A stretch of DNA of 64,000 nucleotides, from positions 44,934,406 through 44,998,405 of the forward strand of contig CP092877.1 of NCBI GenBank assembly GCA_030710605.1, written 5' to 3'. The notes beneath the pieces are model-generated. The model worked only from the letters and a program-made list of their open reading frames with translations. It ran no database searches and was not told the origin of the DNA. This DNA comes from Cordylochernes scorpioides (lineage: Eukaryota > Arthropoda > Arachnida > Pseudoscorpiones > Chernetidae). Positions 1-9,540 of the stretch are shown one piece after another. Made by a program: the position numbers and the translations under genes. The number at the start of each line of letters is the position of its first letter. The first letter of the stretch is position 1.

Positions 1-1293
1 TGATTGTTCTGAAAGAAATAGGTTTTTTTGTGTAGTTTAGGAATTATATAGAACTTTGGTATGTTTGGATTTTTGTAGTGATTATAAATTTTTAGTGAAT
101 TTTTAACGTTTTTGATGTCTTTTTTGATTTTTGTGGCTGTAGTTCTAGTAAAAGTGTATTTATTATTATTATCAATTTCCTTTTTTAGTATATCGTGGTA
201 TAGATTTTTACAAATTATAGATAAGTTATTGGAACATTTATCTATAGGAGTGATAATAAAGTCCTTCTGTAAATTAATTATATTTTCTTTAAAAGAAGGA
301 ATATCTGAATTAGGTTTTGTGTATTTAAGTGTATTATTATAATAATTTATAATTTCCTTTTAATATTATGTTTCCATTCCAGAAAAGTAAATTCTGGAAT
401 ACTGTATTTTATACTAGTTTTATTTATGAAAATATCTATATCTTTTAATATAGATTTAATTGTATTATTATAATTGTGTTTAATTTGAGGTATATATTTA
501 TACCCTTTATTTAAAATATCCTGATATTCTGGATTTAAAAAAGAAAAATTGCTAGTTAATATATGACCTGAGAACTTATATCTATCAATATAGTTGTTGC
601 AATTACATTTAATTTTTTAAAATTTGCCAAATTATTAATAAATTGGTTATAATTGCAAACTAAACTACCTATATTTTTGTTGTATCTCCAGATTGTTTTG
701 AAATTTAATTTTTTTATAGGGAAAAGATTATTGATGTTTTGGTTATTAAAAATATCATTAAATTTAATATGATTAAATAAATTGTTATTAAATTTAATGA
801 TAATATTAATGTTATTAGTAGATTGTTTAATTTATCTGTATTTAAAGATGTCGTGTGTGATATCTATTAATCTGTTAGTCAGATTATGAATTTTAATATT
901 TTCTATAAGTTTGATAAATTTATTATTATTTAGTTTAAATAATGTTTTAATAAATTTATCTACGAAGTTGTTAGTATACATTTGTTTTGGGTCCAGTAAT
1001 TCTTCAAATTCAATGTAACCTAATTTATTGGTAGTTTTACCTCTAGTTTTATTAGGTTTAGTTTTAAATTCATTTTTTTTTTTGTATTTGCAGCTGATTT
1101 CATAAGTTGAAATTTCTTCTGTTTGTGGTTTGTATGTGTAGTTTAATTCGTCATTAAGTCCATAAGGGAATAATGTGTTGTGTTTATAAATGTAGTTGTT
1201 TTCTAATAATAGTCGTTGTTTTTTGTTTTGACATATGTCTAGTATTTCTATCTTAAAGTTGTTAAAAGTATGTAATTGATTGTGTTCTTTCAT
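1..1293 (-). mobile_element. Penelope-like RT element, copy A (5' part, decayed)
   Basis: Read on the minus strand, this stretch parallels the plus-strand copy at 7768-9540: the DNA at 1-830 is a diverged reverse complement of about 7768-8300 (shared landmarks include the block encoding NFKT.W.YNKNIG and the block encoding FLEWKYKL). It also carries the N-terminal coding segment (832-1293) that copy B lacks. Downstream of that ORF the frame is broken by stops and indels, so the copy is dead. Its RT core would lie off the left edge. Family assignment rests on copy B, which shows the RT motifs. Confidence 0.5.
832..1293 (-). pseudogene. N-terminal segment of Penelope-like RT protein
   Basis: An open frame of 153 codons, very rich in Lys, Asn and Ile, starting at an ATG at 1293. 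Residues about 25-45 read RLLLENNYIYKHNTLFPYGLN; a TLxPYGLN-type motif occurs upstream of the RT in some Penelope-like RT proteins as I recall them, but this is family memory, not a search. The frame stops just before the part that aligns with copy B, so this is the front piece of a broken protein. No catalytic motif lies in this segment. Confidence 0.4.
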
Positions 1294-2188
1294 ATATATA
1301 TTACCAATTGATTTTTAGCGTGGTTTCTATGTAGGTTTATTCGTATATTTAATGGATTACGTTTGTCCTATATATGATAGTTGACAAATTTGGCATGTTA
1401 ATTTATAAATAGTATTTACTAATTTACAACTAGTTGTTTGAAATGTGTCATGGTTCTTAAGAGAGGGACAAGTTTGACAATTCTTTCTTAGTCAATTCTT
1501 AGCGAGTTTAAATTAACATAAAAGAGGTGCTAACCCAAATATGTTTGTAGTTTTTTTTTAGTTTTTTAGTTTGTTATTCTTTTGAAAATTTTTTTTTTTT
1601 AAATATATTTTTCTTAATTGTTTTTGTGGAGATTAAATTTGTAATAAAATGAATAATTAATCTATAAAAATATAGATATTACTGTTTGTTATCTGTTATA
1701 TTTTTAAGAATAACTAATAAAAAACATCTTTAAACTAACTAAACACTGAAAAAAACAAAAGTTCTGAAGTTATTTTTTCTAAAATTACTTTTATAATTTA
1801 CTTTTCATAATCAAACAATAAAAGATAATTAAAATCTGTATGGAGTTTTATTTATATTAGAATATCTAATATAATTAAATTTGTATATTATATTATATAT
1901 AAAAATATATCATAGAGCAAGCTCATATGAATTAATATAGTGTAAAAACTATATAACAAAAATATAACAGTGATTCCACATTTAAAACTCAAGGAGCAAA
2001 CTGATAAGAATGATAAATCATATCAAGTAGATTTGGTTAGATTAGCAAGCTAAATCTAAATTAATTATAACAATAAATAGTTGTATAGTTTTATAGTTAA
2101 GTTTTATATTAAAATTATCTTCATTATTTTGATTATTTAAATTCAAATTATAAAATTTGTAAATTGTTATTATTTAGTATAGAGAGAG
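1294..2188. other. AT-rich spacer, no gene seen
   Basis: About 0.9 kb of very AT-rich DNA between copy A of the Penelope-like element and the BEL LTR. It could include the 5' non-coding region of copy A. The segment GATTAGCAAGCTAAATCT near 2039 recurs as its reverse complement near 10757. I see no coding frame or RNA gene. Confidence 0.4.
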
Positions 2189-2535
2189 TGTCGCGTTCAG
2201 CGGCGCAGCGCCCAGGCTCTATTTTGCCCAGACGCCCGAAGTCTCTTATTCTGGTCCCTGGGAGGAAAAAATCCGTGGAATCTCAAAGGTAGAGAAGAGC
2301 GATTCCCAAGAAGTCAAATCCGCGGAAGTGTCTAAGGCAGGTATCAACCAAGGCGTAGACCTCTCGAGAGCGGGCCGAGAAACCACACGACTCTAACCAG
2401 TCAACTACTTTATTTTTGTCACGAATTTACATATAAATATTTACATATGGCAAATATGTTGCTTATAATGGATTAAATTTACATATATTTAAAAAAATAT
2501 AAATCTATAAGAAAAATAACATTCTTTTCCCAACA
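2189..2535 (-). repeat. BEL/Pao 3' LTR
   Basis: Begins (minus strand) TGTTGGGAAAAG and ends GCGACA. It matches the LTR at 7417-7767 almost base for base; the visible differences are a few indels in short runs and two or three substitutions. The GC-rich end carries the R/U5-like part and the AT-rich end the U3 part. Confidence 0.92.
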
Positions 2536-2606
2536 TACTCCCACCTTGAGTTTTTCTACAGAAACTCAACCAATAGTTGGGAAACGACCGTTTTCATTCC
2601 AGTTCT

Positions 2607-3920
2607 TTAGGATTGGGCTATCTTCGTAGGGTCCCTACTGGCTTCTCCTCGGGAGCCTCCCCGGCGTGGTTCCGACTGTATACTCCTCAAGGTACTCCCC
2701 AGATCGGCGGGTATCTCTAAATTGTAGAGCCGTTGAACCGGCCTAATCTGGACGCCCTTGCTGGTTCTCAACTTGGCGACCCTCACGGGTCCATCTCGGC
2801 CAGGGTAGACCTCCACAACTCTCGCCAAAGGCCAATTGACTCGCTTAGCATTATCTTGTCCAATCAACACCAGATCTCCCACCTTGATAGGTCTTGTCTT
2901 CGAGCGTCTTCTAGTCTCTTGCCTTGAGAATCCAAAATACTCCGTCCGGAATCTCTTCCGCAGATCTTCTCTTAACCTTTGTCTAAATCGGTATCTCTTC
3001 TGAAGACTAGCCCTTTCAATAGAGTCCAGATCTGGAACTCCTATTTCTTTGAGGTCGTGTAAGAACAAGGCAGGGGTTAATGGACTAAGATCTTCGACAT
3101 CTTCAGACATGTAAGTCAATGGACGTGAGTTCATCAAAGACTCTGTGTCACAGATAATGGTGTAAAGTTCCTCAAATTCCAAACGAGCTTGACCAAGAAT
3201 CTTCCTAAGGAGTTGTTTCAGCAAACCAATCAATCTTTCCCACCATCCACCCCACCATGGAGCCGACGGAGGGATAAACTTCCAATTAATATTTTGCTTG
3301 GTACTCTCTGATTGGACTACCGCATTGTCTAGATTCCCTAGAGCTCTGCTCGCACCACGAAAATTGGTACCGTTGTCCGAGTACACTACATAGGGGCGTC
3401 CTCTCCTTGCTACAAAACGTCTGAAAGCTTGCAGAAAGTTCTCGGTTGAAAGAGAAGTCACCAGTTCCAAATGGACCGCCCGATATACGGCACAAGTAAA
3501 TATAACAATCCACACCTTTCGCCTGTTCCTTAAAACAAGTGGTCCAGTAAGGTCTATCCCCACTACCTCAAATATTGAGGCATCCCTTACTCTATTTTCA
3601 GGTAATTCCACGGATTCAACAGAACCCGATTTAGCCGTGAACCGTCTACACTTAACACATTGATGTATGACCCTTCTTACAGTCCTCCTGAATTTCAAAA
3701 TCCAATAATCCTCTCTTAATAAATTCATCCAGGCAGTTACTCTCAATATCTTGTAGTAGTTTGAAAAGCGATAGTAGTACTGATCTTTTTCCCTTTCAAT
3801 ACATGTTGATGTTAAAACAATCTTTCTCTTTTCCGAGTTCACAATATCTGGGTCAGGGTATATTTCCCTATGGGGCCAATCTCTTCTTGGTCTTCTCAAC
3901 CAACTCGGGCCCTCCCACAC
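2607..3920 (-). pseudogene. BEL/Pao integrase part of Pol
   Basis: Third piece of Pol, 437 codons. A degenerate zinc-binding region (HQCVKCRRF) precedes the catalytic core. The three acidic residues are visible in DLTGPL, VYSDNGTNFRGA and WWERLIGLLKQLLRK, giving an intact D,D,E triad. A C-terminal basic stretch (KVGDLVLIGQDN...) is the typical integrase tail. The ORF ends at 2607, about 70 bp before the 3' LTR. Confidence 0.88.
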
Positions 3921-4332
3921 TGAGAGATCGGATCTCCATAACTCGATTCATTACAAAAGTCGCCCAGTTATCTTTTCCCTTGATCCAATGGAGTGCATTC
4001 ATGGAGTCTGTCCAATAAAATCGCTCCATGTCTTCAAATTTTAGGTCCCTCACAACGTTGTTCACCAAGCGGGCCCCAACCAAGCATGCCAACAGCTCCA
4101 AACGAGGAATGGTAGTCCCCTTCAAAGGAGCCACTCTCGACCGAGCCTGTACCAGTTGACACGTTACTTCCTGTTCGCTCTCGATGCGTAAAAAAATACA
4201 AGTGGCGTAGGAGGCCTTAGACGCATCACAAAAGACATGAAGAATAGTTCCAATCCGGTGTTCTTCTCTATAGCAAAGCCATCTCGGTATGGCAATAGAT
4301 TTCAGAGACTCCAATTTGGCCAGCCACCTCAA
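3868..4332 (-). pseudogene. BEL/Pao RNase H region of Pol
   Basis: Continuation of Pol in a second frame, 154 codons. FCDASKASYATCIFLR is the RNase H-like start with its acidic residue. LKGTTIPRLELLACLVGARL and FYWTDSMNALHWIKG follow with the E and D expected of the fold. The frame stops at 3868 after GPELVEKTKKRLAP, whereas the family sequence (GPEWLR-like) continues in the frame of the integrase ORF, so a second frameshift lies near 3905-3920. Confidence 0.8.
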
Positions 4333-6161
4333 AAACTCGCAAACAAGTTTTCAGGCAGAGGCTCATCCCACGACAATTTTAACAGCCACGTTTCCTGTAG
4401 GATAAGTCTCGGAACGAGGGTCACTGGACAAGTGAAGCCCACCGGATCGAAAATACGGCTTGCCAAGGAGAGTACCTTTCTTTTGTTTATTGGCCCCTGT
4501 ATTTCCAAATTCTCCAAAGAACAAGCCAAAGTGTCCTTTTCTTGATTCCAGGTCATGCCCAACAACCTTCCTCTATCAGACCTAGGACCATCACACATTA
4601 TACTGGTAACATTGCTTGTCCAATCACGCAAGTTGAAATGAGCAGAAGCCAACAATCTCTGTGCTTCGTCCACAAATTTTTCCATATCTGTGACTTTTGA
4701 GAAACTAGCCACACAGTTATCGATGTATAAAGACTCCCTCAATAATTCAGCTGTTTCTTGCCAGTGTTCAGGAGCCTTGTTCAAGTGGTGAAACAGCGCG
4801 GCAAGCAGGAGATATGGACTCGTCGTGATTCCGAAGACAACTCTCGCATGACGTAAAACCATCACATTTCCCTCTTTGTCATACCAGAGGAATCTTAGAT
4901 AATCTCTGTCTTCCTCCCTAATCCCAATTTGGAGGAAGGCCTTCTCTATGTCCGAGGAGACTCCTATCTCGCTCTTCCTAAATTTATTCAAAATTCTTGG
5001 GGTCGTTTCTATCATATTCGGACCTCTTTCTAGACAATCATTCAGTGAAAGTTTTCCCTTCTTCTTCGCCGAAGCATCAAAAACTGGTCTTACTTTGGTG
5101 GTTGGACTATTCTCTTTAAAAACTGGTCGATGTGACAAATAGTGCACGCCTTCACGTTTATATATATTGTCTATAACCCTTTCTATTATTTTATTCCTTA
5201 GCCACTTTTCGAGAATATCTTCATATTCTGCCAAATTTCCGGTATTCACAAGATGTTTCCTCACGTTTGCTAATCGTTTTTCGGCAACATCTCTATTGTC
5301 CGTGAGTAGTTCTCTTTCGCGAATCCAAGGAAGGGCAACCTGGTAACGCCCCTCACAATCCTGTGAAATAGTACGTGCAAAATATTCTTCCGTTTCTTTT
5401 TGTATCGAGTCGTCTTGACGAGCATCTGAAATACCAATAGCCTCTAATCTCCATAAATTCTCCAAATCGCTAGTCAACAGTGAAGTTGTGCAAAGTCCAC
5501 TAACGCTAGTTTCTTCTTCTGTGGCCGGAATATTGCCCATTAAAGTCCAGCCCAACCTCGTTTGCACCGCCACAAGCCCAGAAGGAAGTCTTCTATGCTC
5601 TCCGGTTAGTAATTTTCCAGCAATATCTGCTCCTATAAGAATCTCAAGAGGTCCCCTGTGTAGATCAGTTAATTCTATGTCATGAGCACTAAGATCTTGC
5701 ATCCATTTACCCTGATGGACCCTGGGCACGCTGTCGCAGATAACATCTTGGCTCAGTGCTTCAAAATTACAGCCATAAGATCCGTCTAAATTGCTCAACC
5801 TGATATCATAAACTCCATGTTCGTACAACTCTGTGTTCGATCCACCAAACAGAGAGTGGCGAAGAGACTCTTTTTTGGAACATTCATATCCCATTTCTTC
5901 CGCCGTGTCCTGGAGTACATAGGACCTCTGAGATCCCGTATCAATCAAAATTCGTCCTATTCTTTCTTTACACTTTCCTCTGATAGTCACTCTCAGTGTG
6001 GGCAACAACACCACAGGCGTCGTCAGATTGGTCAAAGTCTCATCCCTCATCATCCCTCGGGCTGGAGTAGCATTCTGGTTCTTCCTGGGGCACATAATCC
6101 TTGAATGTCTCAATTCCCCACAGCTGGTGCAACTTGTCTTAACTTTGCAGAATTTGCTCAA
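4329..6161 (-). pseudogene. BEL/Pao protease-reverse transcriptase part of Pol
   Basis: A 610-codon open piece of Pol. It opens with a zinc knuckle (CTSCGELRHSRIMC), then an aspartic protease with LIDTGSQRSYV (catalytic D-T-G intact, ~residues 70-80), then the RT with RPVFDASAKKKGKLSLNDCLERG and DIEKAFLQIGI. The RT active site reads SLYIDNCVAS where YxDD is expected, so the second catalytic Asp is Asn. The frame ends at PENLFASF because of a one-base shift near 4331; translation of the same protein continues in the next frame. Confidence 0.85.
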
Positions 6162-6202
6162 ATGACCATATTTCAGGCATCTGAAACAAGCCCCTTTCTT
6201 CT

Positions 6203-7348
6203 TTAATTTCCCAATTTATCTTCCAATGTCAAATTTTCCGCGAATTCGCACTTTGTACTTTCATGATCTCTTTCACAAAAGGCGCAATTCTTCCTCTTAT
6301 TCACTGCTTCAGAGGCATTCAAAAAACCAGCAGCCGTGGGCAGGGGATTCCTCTCATTTCTTCGATACTTCACGATAGAGCTTTGTGACTGAGGGTGCTC
6401 ATTTGATGGTTGGCCGGCTGTTATTTCGTCCCGCGTACCGAACGTGCTTTCTAATGCAATCAATTGTCTCTCCAAAAATTCAATAAAATCTCCAAGAGAA
6501 AAAGCTCCTGTGAATTCCCGGTGTAATTCAAGCTTTAAGTCTGATGGCAATAGCTTGAGGAGTAAAGGGCACAATAAGTTACCGTAGCTTTCAACGACAA
6601 CACCCAATGACTCCAAACTTCTAATCTGCACCAGGATTCTGCCGTACAATTCTCTGAAAGCCCTCACGTCCTTTGTCACTCTAAGTGGTTTCAAGGCCAA
6701 GAGGTTGTTCATATGCACGTCGATCAACCTTTCCCCTTTTCCGAAGCGTTTCTTCAACAATTCAACGGCCTTATCGTAATTTTCCTCAGATAGGCAAAAT
6801 CCTTCCACAGTTTGGGCCGCCGTTCCACCCAAGTAGGCTTTAAGATAGTTAAATTTATCTATCTTGGTCAAGTGTTCATTCCTATTGATTGATGAATCGA
6901 AGGCATTCCAAAAATTTAACCACTGGCTAATTTCCCCGTAGAATCTTTCCATTGTCAATTTGGGTAACTTAACCATCCCAGTTAGAGTCGGTCGACCGAT
7001 TTCTCCTGGATATTCCTTCTTCGTGGCAGTTGCAGTTTCCCTCTGCATTCCTTCCGCTACCACCAGACTTCTTTTCTTTAACAAATATTTCCACGCCACG
7101 GCCTTTTCCCGGTATTCCTCTACCATCTTTAGATCTTTCTCTAGATCTTTGATGTCAATCAGCTTACCGATTTCTTCGTCTACCCGCCTCAGTTCTTCGT
7201 AGACATCCGAAAGCTGCCCCAGCAGTTCCTCGTGGTCACACTCCTTGTGCACGTCATATTCCTCTATTCTTTTCCCGTACTTGGATAAAGACGTGCGGAG
7301 TATGGTTCTCTTCTTCTTGAGTCTCTCTAGCGCTTCTTCTCTCTCCAT
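6203..7348 (-). pseudogene. BEL/Pao Gag (frameshifted at its end)
   Basis: Retrotransposon structural protein that packages the element RNA. The most plausible start is the Met beginning MEREEALERL at 7348, just inside the 5' LTR; the frame is open further upstream but runs into the LTR. The first ~110 residues are heptad-like and Lys/Glu-rich (coiled coil). Then follows the conserved BEL/Pao Gag block (LPKLTMERFYGEISQWLNFWNAFDSS..., the DUF1759-type region). A cysteine motif CAFCERDHESTKC lies near the end. The frame closes at 6203 after LEDKLGN; a second zinc knuckle (CFRCLKYGHLSKFC) continues in another frame across 6161-6200, so a small indel near 6205 separates Gag from Pol. BEL elements normally encode one Gag-Pol polyprotein. 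Confidence 0.85.
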
Positions 7349-7416
7349 CTTCTGATCCAAAAGGGTTCCAAATATAGGCACGGCTTTCCTCCTCGCGTCC
7401 CGGCTGGGATGCCAAA

Positions 7417-7767
7417 TGTCGCGTTCAGCGGCGCAGCGCCCAGGCTCTATTTTGCCCAGACGCCCGAAGTCTCTTATTCTGGTCCCGGGAGGAAAAAATC
7501 CGTGGAATCTCAAAGGTAGAGAAGAGCGATTCCCAAGAAGTCAAATCCGCGGAAGTGTCTAAGGCAGGTATCAACCAAGGCGTAGACCTCTCGAGAGCGG
7601 GCCGAGAAACCACACGACTCTAACCAGTCAACTACTTTATTTTTTGTCACGAATATATATACATATAAATATTTACATATGGCAAATATGTTTCTTATAA
7701 TGGATTAAATTTACATATATTTAAAAAAATATAAATCTATAAGAAAAATAACATTCTTTTCCCAACA
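7417..7767 (-). repeat. BEL/Pao 5' LTR
   Basis: Partner of the LTR at 2189-2535, in the same orientation. On the minus strand it lies upstream of Gag. The right neighbour at 7768 is directly Penelope-like sequence. Confidence 0.92.
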
Positions 7768-8036
7768 ACATTATTATTAAATTCAATAACAAATTATTTG
7801 ATCATTTCAAATTTAATGATATATTTAATGACCAATATATTAACAGTTTATTTCCTATAAAAGGTTTAAATTTTAAAACTACCTGGAAATATAACAAGAA
7901 TATAGGCAGTATATTATGCAATTATAACCCGTTTATTAATAATCTAACAAATTTTAAAAAATCTAAATGTAATTGCCACAATGTTCTAGATAAATATAAA
8001 TTCACAGGACATATTTTAACTAGCGATTATTCTTTT

Positions 8037-8651
8037 TTGGAACCAAAACTCCAAAACATTTTAAATAGAGGATATAAATATATACCTCAGATCAAACACA
8101 ATTTCAATAATACAATTAAATCTATATTAAAAGACATCGATATATTCATTAATAAAACTAGTATAAAACACAGAATTCCTGAATTTACTTTCCTAGAATG
8201 GAAATATAAATTAAGTAAAGAAATAAAAAACTATTATAACAACACACTAAAATACACAAACCCTAATGAATCGGAAATTAATTCCTTAAAAGACAATTTT
8301 GAAAACTTACAAAAAGATTTTATCATATGTCCAATAGATAAATGTTCAAATAATTTATCTATTATATGTAAAAACTTATATCATGACCTTCTAAAAAATG
8401 AAATTAATAACAACAGTAAATACACTTTCATAAAAACAACTGAAACTAAAATCAAAAAAGATATTAAAAATGTAGAAAACACACTAAAAATCATTAATTA
8501 CAACAAAAACACAAACATACCGAAATTTTATATTATTCCTAAATTACATAAAACACCAATCTCATTTAGAACAATCACATCAGAAATAAACTCAGTCATA
8601 AAAAAACATAGATTTAAGACTAGCTTCAACACTTCAATTCATAATAAATAA
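8037..8651 (+). pseudogene. Penelope-like RT, fingers region
   Basis: A 204-codon frame covering the N-terminal linker (Lys/Asn-rich, with FLEWKYKLSKEIKNYYNN) and the first RT motif IPKLHK with the following Arg (SFRTIT), which contacts the incoming nucleotide in this family. A frameshift near 8620-8655 separates it from the palm motifs. Confidence 0.55.
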
Positions 8652-9030
8652 AATAACTAACAAACATAATTATAAATTCATAGATTCTAATAAAAAATCA
8701 TTAACTTCCTAACAAATAACCTACAAAAGATCAATACAGTTCATACATTTGATTTTGAAGATCTTTACTCTAACATACGTTTAGAAGACCTTAATAATAA
8801 AATACACAGCTTAATAAATGAATTCATTAATGATAAAACATTCCATATTCAAATTATTCACAACAAATACAAAACATTTAAATTAGATAACAAAACAGCA
8901 AAAACATTACTTGAAACCTTCTTAAACTTCAATTATATTAATTTTAAAAACAAAATATACATTCAATCTAAAGGTGTTCCAATGGGAACTTCATCCAGTC
9001 CTCTACTAGCAAACTTATTACTTTTTTGGT

Positions 9031-9354
9031 ATGAAAGAGAGTTTCTTCCTACAGAATGATGTAAATTGGCATATGTTCCGCTATGTAGATGACATCATTA
9101 TCTTGAATAACCCACAATTCAATAATGTCATTTACAAAATATACCCTAAATATTTGAAACTTAAAAATAATGAAAAGATAACTAATAACAAGGAGGTTAA
9201 CTTTTTAGACTTAAATATAAACCTTGCAAACAAGAGTCAATTGGAACATATGACAAAAGAAATTGTTATAATTTTAAAATTATTAAATTCTGTAATATCA
9301 ATTCCAACATATCATCAAATTGCTGCAAAGGCATATATTTTGGTCAATTTTTAA
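9031..9354 (+). pseudogene. Penelope-like RT, palm fragment with YVDD
   Basis: A 107-codon frame containing FRYVDDIIIL, whose two aspartates are the catalytic pair, followed by VNFLDLNINL. The preceding motif GVPMGTSSSPLLANLL sits in another frame just upstream (8960-9030), so at least one indel separates them. A further shift near 9350 leads to the remaining C-terminal residues, ending about 9540. Confidence 0.55.
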
Positions 9355-9540
9355 GATTTTATAGAATCAACAACATTAAAACAAACTTTATTAAAGACAT
9401 TAAAAATCTTAATAAAGAGTATTTAAACAATGGTTTTAAATACAAAACAGTAAAGTTTTACAATAGGCTGTCAATACACAAATACCTAAGCAATAATAAA
9501 TATAATTATAAATTTGAAACTTCAAACTTCTCCAATTAAT

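Larger units (their letters stand above)
2189..7767 (-). mobile_element. BEL/Pao LTR retrotransposon, near full length, inactivated
   Basis: A 5.58-kb element on the minus strand bounded by two LTRs of 347 and 351 bp that start TG and end CA and differ at only a handful of positions. Inside, in order from the right, are Gag, zinc knuckles, protease, RT, RNase H and integrase, the BEL/Pao order. A TGG-starting primer-binding-site-like stretch follows the 5' LTR (just below 7417), and a purine tract ending GGTGGGAGTA precedes the 3' LTR (just above 2535). The coding region has three frameshifts (near 6205, 4331 and 3910), and the RT catalytic motif is YIDN instead of YxDD. No target duplication: the flanks are GAGAG and ACATT. 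Confidence 0.9.
7768..9540 (+). mobile_element. Penelope-like RT element, copy B
   Basis: A decayed plus-strand RT gene. Reading through frameshifts, the motifs run in order: FYIIPKLHKTPISFRTIT (~8525-8580), HTFDFEDLYSNI (~8740-8785), SKGVPMGTSSSPLLANLL (~8965-9025), RYVDDIIIL (~9073-9105) and FLDLNINL (~9200-9225). The PMG..SSP..AN, YVDD and FLDL.I spacing is that of Penelope-like and related RTs, not LTR or LINE RTs. The copy begins abruptly at 7768 against the BEL LTR and lacks the N-terminal segment seen in copy A. No C-terminal GIY-YIG motif is visible. Confidence 0.6.

Noticed and set aside
112-342. 76-codon hydrophobic plus-strand frame resembling a membrane protein
   Set aside because: Antisense shadow of the AT-rich Penelope-like copy A; T-rich codons mimic hydrophobic segments.
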